Assembly: GCA_964651785.1 (NCBI GenBank)
Contig: CAZYWJ010000093.1
Location: forward strand, 1 to 8,897
From: JAKVAV01 sp964651785
GTDB taxonomy: Bacteria; Bacteroidota; Bacteroidia; Flavobacteriales_D; Cryomorphaceae
Length of the DNA: 8,897 bases
Direction: 5' to 3'
In this document: positions 1 to 6,815 of the stretch, piece by piece
Position numbering within the stretch: position 1 is the first letter of the stretch
Layout: each line of letters opens with the position of its first letter
The notes under the pieces: model-generated
Told to the model about the DNA's origin: nothing
What the model saw: only the letters and a program-made list of their open reading frames with translations
Databases searched by the model: none
Made by a program: the position numbers and the translations under genes

Positions 1-89
1 CCGTTGAGACCCGACGTTTGGTTTTTAGTGAGGCATATTTGCTCGAAGGAAAAAAGTCAAAACTTATGATGTCTTAGTAATAACAGACA

Positions 90-260
90 TTTAGAAATAG
101 AGATTGCCCAAAATTGAGCTTTGAATGTTTGATGGGGCACTTTGAAATCATATCACGCTGTAGGCGTGACATATTTGTAGGAATTGAATTCGATCGAGAT
201 TCAGGTGTTGGCGTGATATTTTCCATTGGGAACAAAATCATGACAACACCGCTATGAGCG
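90..260. repeat. Intergenic hairpin repeat, copy 1
   Basis: This ~171-bp unit reappears at 315-485 with a constant offset of 225 bp and no net insertion or deletion. It holds two inverted repeats. The first is TCACGC (153-158), loop TGTAG, GCGTGA (164-169). The second is a long hairpin at 204-250, where GGTGTTGGCGTGAT pairs with ATCATGACAACACC apart from one mismatch and one G-T pair. ATCACGC (152-158) could also pair with GCGTGAT (211-217), so two mutually exclusive folds are possible. The unit may be a dispersed REP-like or MITE-like intergenic element of Bacteroidota, but no transposase or target-site duplication is visible here. The family name is therefore unknown. Confidence 0.75.
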
Positions 261-314
261 GCATTTGAAAATACTTAGTACGCATTGCTCCATTGTATTG
301 AAGAAAAATGTGAA

Positions 315-485
315 TTTGGAGATAGAGATCGTACGAAATTGAGTTTTGGATGCTTGATGGGGCATTTCGAAATCATATCACGCTGTAGGCGTGACATATC
401 TGTAGAATTTCGTATCGCATGAGATTCAGGTGTTGGCGTGATTTTTTCCACCGGGAAAAAAATCATGACAACACCGCCATGAGCC
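315..485. repeat. Intergenic hairpin repeat, copy 2
   Basis: This is the second copy of the unit at 90-260. It keeps the short stem TCACGC/GCGTGA (378-383 and 389-394) and the large hairpin (429-475). The large hairpin is better formed here: the stem continues through a T-run and a matching A-run to a CCACCGGG-centred tip, with one bulge. The most conserved part is the core around GATGGGGCA to GTGACATAT. The right end runs into the promoter-like block of the sensor gene, so this copy may affect transcription of that gene or be a chance neighbour. A minus-strand open frame (275-496) crosses it but is not called as a gene. Confidence 0.75.
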
Positions 486-500
486 GACCGTGTCAATATT

Positions 501-545
501 TGAGACTATTCTGTTAGCCTTCATTCCCGATTATACCCTCTTTTG
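501..545 (+). promoter_or_regulatory. Putative promoter and regulator site of the sensor gene
   Basis: The 19-bp block TGAGACTATTCTGTTAGCC (501-519) is followed 18 bp later by CTCTTTTG (538-545). The same arrangement, with 17 of 19 bases identical and exactly the same 37-bp start-to-start distance, lies upstream of the fibre-protease operon at 4884-4928. CTCTTTTG is an imperfect match to the Bacteroidota -7 box TAnnTTTG because the leading TA is CT. TTAG inside the motif sits where a -33 element is expected. Transcription would start near 550, giving a leader of about 80 nt before the ATG at 632. The promoter role is inferred from the shared arrangement. Confidence 0.5.
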
Positions 546-631
546 GCGTAAGCCTGAATAGTAGGCCGGAATAAGCTTTCATCACCTCATTTAGGATTTA
601 TTTCTATATTCAAATTTCTTTCGCCAACCCT

Positions 632-3600
632 ATGGAAGTCCGCCGATTATGTCTCACGCTTTTTTGCTTTACGGCAATCGGGCTATCCTTAGCGGGCCAG
701 GATAAAGCGGGACCCAAAACAGCCACAAAGAAGAATGAGGCGGGACTCCCTTTTATTTCCTATTACTCAACCAACGACTACCATGCGCTCACTCAAAACT
801 GGGGCGCCGTACAGGATAGCCTCGGTCTGATGTACTTTGCCAATGGCGGCGGTATCCTGATATACAACGGCGTCACTTGGGAACTAATTGAATTGCCGAA
901 TAAAACGCATACCAAATGCATCACTATTGACAAGCAGAATCGCGTGTACGTCGGTGCCTCGGGTGAATTCGGATACGTTGAGCCGGATGAGCGGGGACAG
1001 TTTCAATATGTCTCCCTATCGGATAGCTTACCCGAATCGGATCGGGATTTTTCTACCATTTGGAGTGTGCACACCGCCGACGACGGCGTATATTTCAGAA
1101 GCAAAGAGGCAATTTTCAGATGGAGCAATGAAGAACTGAAAGTTTGGAAATCCGAAGAGAACGCCTTTCGCTTTGCATTTGTCGTCAGGGGTAAGTTCCA
1201 CATCATGCACGATTCGAAAGGGATGATGTGCATGGAAAACGAAAACTTGGAGTTGATTCCGAACGGGGAGTTTTACATAAAAAAAGGGGTAACGGTAATG
1301 TTGCCTTATTCCGATGATAAAATCCTCATCGGCACCTTAAAGGGCTTTTACATCCACGGCGATACCGAAATCCTTCCGTTTTCCAACGAAGCAGAGGACT
1401 ACCTTACGGAGAGCTTTCCCTACGGCGGGATCGTACTGAATGACGGATCTTTTGCCATAGCCACTCTAAATGCAGGCCTGGTGGTCATTGACCGGGAGGG
1501 CAAGCAAAAGCTATTGCTGAACGAAAAGGACTATTTGGGTTCCCTGGAAGTGTACCAATTGTTTCAAGATAAATCGGGGATCCTGTGGGCCTGCCTCGGC
1601 AACGGCATTGCCAAAATAGAGTATCCCTCACCGTTCTTGCACTTCAATCTATTGGGCGGAAATTTCAGGGTTTTCGCACTGATTCGCTACAAAGGCGATC
1701 TTTACGCAGGCACGGACGATGGCCTTTTTGTGCTAAAGCAAAATAAGAACAGCGCAGCTCATTTCGAACGTGTTTACGATATGAAACAGCGAATTTGGGA
1801 CATCCTCGTTTTTGATGACAGGTTGTTGGTAGGCGGTTCGGGTGGAATTTATGACATAGCTGACGGTGAAGTGACCAACATTCGTACGGAGAATATTTCA
1901 AAATTCAAGCGGTCGCCTCTCGATAGCAACCGCGTCTTTATTACCACCGCGCGCGGCTTTGAATCCATCTATTTCAAAGATGGCGATTGGATTCGAGAGG
2001 GCCCGGTGATTGATTTGGATAACGATACGTATTCCATGGTGGTAGAGCCATCGGGAAGTATTTGGTTGGAAACGAGCGAAGAACGCATTTGGCATATCCG
2101 ATATGAAGACCTCAACAAAGCGAGGGATTTGAAGGATCCGCTTCTCGAAAAGTTTGAACCCGACAACGGCCTGCCCGAAGAAAGGGTGCAATTATTTCAG
2201 GTAAACGGAAACGTATACTGTACGCCGCATCAATCAGGCAAAACGACTTTTTTTTACAACCGAGAGAACAACACCTTTGCCGAAGATACCGCTCTTCATT
2301 ACCTCTTTACCACCGAGTACAAACGCATGCGGCTAAACCATGTAGATGCCTTTGAGAATGTGGTATTCACCACATACGGTAAGGACGGGTATCCGAATAA
2401 TTACATCGCTTGGAAAAAGGCTTCGGGAAAATATGAGGTGGAAGAATTGATGGAGGGGCGGATAGCAGGGCAGGAGCAAATTGCAGCCCTCATAGAACCC
2501 GAGGACAGGATAGTGTGGTACGGAGGAAACGACGGCGTGTACAGGCACGACCTCAGTCAAAAGAAGATTGACAATAGCGGAAGTTTCGCACTAATCAGCA
2601 AAGTGAAGTACGATACCGATTCCCTGCTTATTTCGGGGCCGTACCACAATTCGAAAATATCCCTGCCTTTCTCCAACAAAAGCCTTAGGGTAGAATACGG
2701 CAGCACCGGCTATTACGACGAAAAGGCTCAGCGCTATCAATACCATCTCGTAGGATTTGATGACGACTGGTCTGACTGGACCGCGGAAACCAGGAAAGAT
2801 TACACCAACCTCTCCGAAGGAACTTATACTTTTAAGGTTCGTTCGAAGGATGTTTTCGGGCAACTGAGCGCCGAAAGCAGCTTTGCATTTGAAATACTGC
2901 CGCCGTGGCACCGCACTTGGTGGGCTTACCTGCTCTACGCGCTATCGGCCGTGCTCGTCTTCTTGGCAATCAACAATTGGCGAACCAGGCAGCTTCGAAA
3001 CAAAAACCTCGCATTGGAAGCCATAGTGGGAGAACGCACGGAAGCCATCGTGGCACAGAATGCCGAATTGGAAGCGAAGACCTGCCAACTCCGAGAGCAG
3101 ACCGACCAACTCAAGGAGCTCGATCGAATGAAGACGCGGCTCTTCGCCAATATTTCCCACGAATTCAGAACGCCGCTGACTTTAATCAAAGGTCCGATAG
3201 AACTCGCCGAAGAATCGCCCGATAAACCGATGCCTCTGACCAATATCAAGATGTTGCGCCGAAATGCCAACCGTTTGCTGAAGCTGGTCAACCAACTTCT
3301 CGATTTGTCGAAAGTAGATGCCGGAGGACTGGAATTGGAGCCTTCCGAAGGCAATACCTTCAAATGCCTCAGGGCGGCGGCATCATCCTTCAGTTCGCAT
3401 GCGGCCAGCCGAAATATGGACTNNNNNNNNNNNNNNNNNNNNNNNNNNNNNNNNNNNNNNNNNNNNNNNNNNNNNNNNNNNNNNNNNNNNNNNNNNNNNN
3501 NNNNNNNNNNNNNNNNNNNNNNCTCAGGGCGGCGGCATCATCCTTCAGTTCGCATGCGGCCAGCCGAAATATGGACTACCGGATCGACATTCCCGCGAGA

Positions 3601-4809
3601 ACCGTTTGGACCTCCTTTGATCGGGACAAATTGGAAAAAATCGTCTACAACCTGCTCAGCAATGCATTCAAGTTTACATCAGACAATGGTTTGGTGGTTT
3701 TCGCTGCCTCATATGACCACGGACTGTTGCGCATGAATGTTAAAGACAGCGGTCACGGTATTCCCGCTGAAAATCTTACTAAAGTATTCGATCGGTTTTA
3801 TCAGGTAGACGACAGCTTTACCAAAGAAAAAGAGGGAACGGGGATCGGTTTGGCTCTTACCAAGGAACTGGTTGATTTGATGAATGGAGAAATTTATGTG
3901 GAAAGTGAATCGGGCAAAGGGACCTTATTTAAGGTCAATATTCCTTTGGAGGAAATTATGCCTCCTCAGGACGAACCGGAAACCGATTACCCGACTAGGG
4001 AAGATGATTTTGACTATCCCGATAATCTTGTCTTACCCGATCAGCTAAAGGCTCAAAAGACCATCCTCATCATAGAAGACCACGTCGACATGCGCGACTT
4101 CATCCGACAGCAATTGGCAGACGGGTACAATGTACTGGAAGCCATCAATGGTGGCGATGGTTTGGAAAAAGCCAAGACGCAGACTCCCGATCTCATCATC
4201 ACCGACCTGATGATGCCACGAATAGACGGGCTCAGCCTTTGCAAGAAACTAAAACAAAACATTCACACCAGCCACATCCCCGTAATCATGCTCACGGCAA
4301 AGGCGGGCATCGAAAACAAAATAGAAGGCCTCGAAACGGGCGCTGACGACTACCTGACCAAACCGTTTAACACGGCGGAATTGCAGGTGCGTGTCAAAAA
4401 CCTCATTCAGCAGCGGGATAGGTTAAAAGAAATATTTACCAAGAGCAATTACATCAACCCTAAAGAGGTGACCGTAAACTCTATGGATGAGCAATTTCTC
4501 CAAAAAACACTCGACCTTTTTGAAGAGCGCTACGCCGATCCCGATTTCGGCACGGCCGAAATGCAGGAATCATTGGCCATGAGCAAAGCACAACTCCACC
4601 GAAAGTTCAAGGCCATCACATCCCAAACGCCCGGTGAACTCTTGCGCAATTTCCGCTTAAAGCGGGCCGCACAAATCCTGGAAAAGGATGGCGATAGTGT
4701 AACACAGGTGGCCTACGCCGTAGGATTCAATAACCTGTCTTACTTTGCCAAGTGCTTCAAAGAACTCTTCGGGGTTTCACCCTCAGCTTTTGCAAAAGAC
4801 AAGAAGTAA
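632..4809 (+). CDS. Hybrid two-component system sensor/regulator (HTCS), interrupted by an assembly gap
   Basis: This single polypeptide senses a periplasmic signal and controls transcription. Read straight through, the frame is lost at the N-gap (3423-3522). Removing the 100 Ns and one copy of the flanking 55-bp duplication rejoins the frames into 1340 residues, a usual HTCS length. In joined numbering, residues 1-22 are a signal peptide. Residues ~57-750 are periplasmic with propeller-like strands (QDSLGLMYFANGGGILIY at 61-78, QDKSGILWACLGNGI near 312) and end in a Y_Y_Y domain (~680-755). The membrane helix is ~764-781, followed by a coiled linker. The kinase has ISHEFRTPLTL with phospho-acceptor His843, N-box Asn959, G1 DSGHG 987-991 and G2 GTGIGL 1017-1022. 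The receiver has Glu1097-Asp1098, phospho-acceptor Asp1140, Thr1170 and Lys1192. A two-helix-turn-helix AraC domain (~1245-1338) ends the protein. All key residues are present. No susC/susD or glycoside hydrolase gene is beside it, so the ligand is unknown. The likely target is the downstream operon. Confidence 0.93.
3368..3577. other. Assembly gap: 100 Ns flanked by an identical 55-bp overlap
   Basis: Exactly 100 Ns (3423-3522) sit between two identical 55-bp stretches (3368-3422 and 3523-3577), both starting CTCAGGGCGG and ending AATATGGACT. Two contig ends that share a k-mer-length overlap but were scaffolded with a default 100-N spacer would look like this. Collapsing the 155 extra bases restores the reading frame of the sensor gene between its histidine and ATPase halves (…RNMD followed by YRIDIP…). 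The true sequence therefore probably has no gap and no duplication here. Confidence 0.93.
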
Positions 4810-4883
4810 AACGAGTGATCCAATCAGTCTTTTCCACCCGTTAATAAAGGGAAATCAGCCTTTGAGACTATAGTGTCAGGAAA

Positions 4884-4928
4884 TGAAACTATGCTGTTAG
4901 CCAAGCCAATGGCCTCCGAATACTTTTG
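4884..4928 (+). promoter_or_regulatory. Putative promoter and regulator site of the fibre-protease operon
   Basis: TGAAACTATGCTGTTAGCC (4884-4902) is followed 18 bp later by TACTTTTG (4921-4928), a full match to the Bacteroidota -7 consensus TAnnTTTG. TTAG at 4897-4900 lies 20 bp upstream of that box, about where a -33 element belongs. A second copy of the half-motif, TGAGACTAT, sits at 4863-4871, exactly 21 bp (two helical turns) upstream. This suits a dimeric regulator bound to one face of DNA, such as the AraC domain of the sensor encoded just upstream. The predicted start of transcription is about 4933-4936. Confidence 0.6.
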
Positions 4929-4934
4929 AATCGT

Positions 4935-4971
4935 GAGACCAATCAGATCACTTCGTGATTCTATCGGTCTC
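4935..4971 (+). promoter_or_regulatory. Leader hairpin at the predicted transcript 5' end
   Basis: The arms GAGACC (4935-4940) and GGTCTC (4966-4971) enclose a second stem, AGATCAC with GTGATTCT (one bulged T) around a TTC loop. No T-run follows directly, so it is a poor intrinsic terminator. It begins at or next to the start of transcription predicted from TACTTTTG at 4921-4928. It could be a stabilising 5' stem of the operon mRNA, or an inverted-repeat protein site. The structure is seen in the sequence; the role is inference. Confidence 0.45.
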
Positions 4972-5050
4972 CGTTAACCTTTTCATTTAATTAATCAGCG
5001 GTGCTGCCACAACTACACTGAACGGGCATTGTCGCACAAAACCAATCCCC

Positions 5051-6808
5051 ATGAAAACTAAAAACCTTTTCAAAAGATGCGCACGGCCCATCTTGATTAT
5101 CGCAGCCGCAGTTGCCTTTTCTTCGGCGACTGAAGTAAAAGCCCAAACCATCGACATCGGGCCGAATCAATACGCTTTTCAATTTACTCAAAATCCCAAT
5201 TTCGGATTGTTTTTCAATTCCACGGGCAGTCAGTACGAGTTTCGAAACGGAGGGGCCGTACCCATTTTCTCATTCAATGCGAATAACGGCCACCTGACGA
5301 ACAACCTGCAATTTGCCTCGGGAAGTGACTACTTGGTACCCAATAACAGCTACGCCTTCAGGTCGGCGGCAAATCCGAATTACGGGCTGTTTTTTAACGG
5401 AAGCAACCTGCGATACGAATTCAGGGGTTCTTCCGGCAATTCATTATTTGACGTCAATGCGTCAAACGGAAATCTCTCGACTTCGGGAACCATCACGGCG
5501 TCGGGCGGGTCTTCCACTCAATGGAATCAGGCTCACTCTTGGGGTGACCATGCCGCGGCGGGATACATCAATGCCGAAACCGATCCGAAAATTTCCGAAA
5601 CGCTGGAACAGTTGGATGTACCCAGATGGAATGGCAGTGAGCTGGCATCTTCAGCCATAACGGCGGGAAGTTCATTCGCACAGGTGACCGGCACACCAAC
5701 GAATTTTGTATTGCCGGGATCACCGGAAGGTAGTAGCGGAAACCTTTTACTTTTGGAAAATCCGGGAGCTGCTCCGGGCACCTTCGGGTTAACCAGTGAA
5801 TCGCGTTTGGCGTTCTCTAAGAACAATGTGGTTATCGGTAGGATATCTACCGAAGATAACGATATGAGTTTTGCAGCTACCAGCAACGGCAATATAATTA
5901 TGAGAACAGCCGGATCTGACCGAATGACCATACTTTCCAACGGTGATGTGGGGCTGGGAGTATCGGATCCGAGCCATCGGCTTGAAGTAGCCGGAACCGT
6001 CAGGGCTACCACCGGCTCCTACGCCATTCGCGGAACGAAAACGGGTAGCGGAACTTTCCCCGGTGTATGGGGCGAAACGGAATCGACTTCATCCGGTGCC
6101 TCAGGGGTGCGTGGATATGTAAACAGCACCACTCCCGGAACTAATTCAGCAGGCGTATACGGACATAATTTTAGCACCACGGGCTTTGGAATCGGAGTGA
6201 GAGGTATCCACGACGGTACGGGTTGGGGCGTATACGGCCAATCCAACGGAGGAAGAGGGGTATACGGAAATTCGACTTCTACTTCGGGCACAACGGCCTA
6301 CGGTATTTACGGTTTTGCTTCCGGTAGTGGCGGTCAACGCATCGGGGTATACGGCGCGGCTGCAGGAGGGACTAGGAACTGGGCCGGCTATTTTGCAGGA
6401 ACAACTTATGTGAGCGGCGACCTGAGAGTGGGTACGATCGACGGTGCTGCCGGCTACAAAGTTTCCGTAAACGGAAATATGATTTGCAACGAATTACGCG
6501 TGCAACTGACCGGTAGCTGGCCCGACTACGTATTCGACGAAAGTTACGAAAGACTCAGTCTGGATGAACTCGGAGATTTCATCGAAACCGAAAAGCACCT
6601 GCCCAACGTTCCTTCTGCGGCAGAACTCGAAGAGCAGGGCGGGGTAGACCTCGGCGAAATGCAGCGACTCACCATCGAAAAGGTGGAAGAGCTTACACTC
6701 TATTTGCTTGAGCTAAAAGAGAGCAATGATGCGCTGAACGCGAAGAGCGAAGCCTTGCAAGCCGAAAACGAAGCCCTCCGCACGCGAATTGAAGCACTTG
6801 AAAACTAA
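5051..6808 (+). CDS. Secreted fibre-like protein with GVYG repeats and C-terminal coiled coil
   Basis: The 585-residue protein is probably exported and forms an elongated surface or extracellular fibre; its binding partner is unknown. Residues 1-32 are a signal peptide (MKTKNLFKRC…VKAQ). Residues 41-82 and 101-142 are two copies of a ~42-residue repeat with NPN(F/Y)GLFFN and YEFR at a 60-residue period. Residues 158-173 (WNQAHSWGDHAAAGYI) match a motif common in tail-fibre-like proteins of Bacteroidota and phages. Residues ~338-437 carry eight G(V/I)xG units (GVWG, GVRG, GVYG, GIYG). Then come AGYFAG/YVSGDLRVG and a conserved tail (WPDYVF at 490-495, HLPNVPSAAELEEQG at 516-530). A heptad-rich coiled coil (~536-585) ends the protein and suggests trimerisation. 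No S74 chaperone-protease motif and no T9SS sorting domain is seen, so its route past the outer membrane is unclear. The ATG fits the signal peptide. The gene heads a probable operon with the protease that starts 7 bases after its stop. Confidence 0.85.
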   Translation: MKTKNLFKRCARPILIIAAAVAFSSATEVKAQTIDIGPNQYAFQFTQNPNFGLFFNSTGSQYEFRNGGAVPIFSFNANNGHLTNNLQFASGSDYLVPNNSYAFRSAANPNYGLFFNGSNLRYEFRGSSGNSLFDVNASNGNLSTSGTITASGGSSTQWNQAHSWGDHAAAGYINAETDPKISETLEQLDVPRWNGSELASSAITAGSSFAQVTGTPTNFVLPGSPEGSSGNLLLLENPGAAPGTFGLTSESRLAFSKNNVVIGRISTEDNDMSFAATSNGNIIMRTAGSDRMTILSNGDVGLGVSDPSHRLEVAGTVRATTGSYAIRGTKTGSGTFPGVWGETESTSSGASGVRGYVNSTTPGTNSAGVYGHNFSTTGFGIGVRGIHDGTGWGVYGQSNGGRGVYGNSTSTSGTTAYGIYGFASGSGGQRIGVYGAAAGGTRNWAGYFAGTTYVSGDLRVGTIDGAAGYKVSVNGNMICNELRVQLTGSWPDYVFDESYERLSLDELGDFIETEKHLPNVPSAAELEEQGGVDLGEMQRLTIEKVEELTLYLLELKESNDALNAKSEALQAENEALRTRIEALEN

Positions 6809-6815
6809 GAGAGCC

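Noticed and set aside
69..90. Small inverted repeat ATGTCT/AGACAT
   Set aside because: Six pairs around a 10-nt loop in AT-rich DNA, with no T-run or conserved partner; it is expected by chance.
275..496. Minus-strand ORF of 73 codons as a real gene
   Set aside because: It lies almost wholly in a hairpin repeat, has no recognisable domain, and the codon-conservation signal is too short to be decisive. It is kept only as a finding.
3364..3736. A frameshifted or split sensor gene, or a real 55-bp tandem duplication
   Set aside because: The break coincides with a 100-N gap and an exact contig-end overlap, and collapsing it restores the frame.
4828..4856. Possible terminator after the sensor gene (TTTCC…GGAAA)
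   Set aside because: The stem is only about 5 bp with a long loop and no T-run follows. Some read-through into the operon is possible.
5533..6012. 159-codon minus-strand open frame inside the fibre gene
   Set aside because: It is antisense to clear repeat-protein sequence and has no domain, signal peptide or promoter.
6789..6815. TTG start extending the protease by 9 residues
   Set aside because: It would overlap the fibre gene by 20 bp and put charged residues (MKHLKTKRA) before an already complete signal peptide. The ATG at 6816 is the simpler start.
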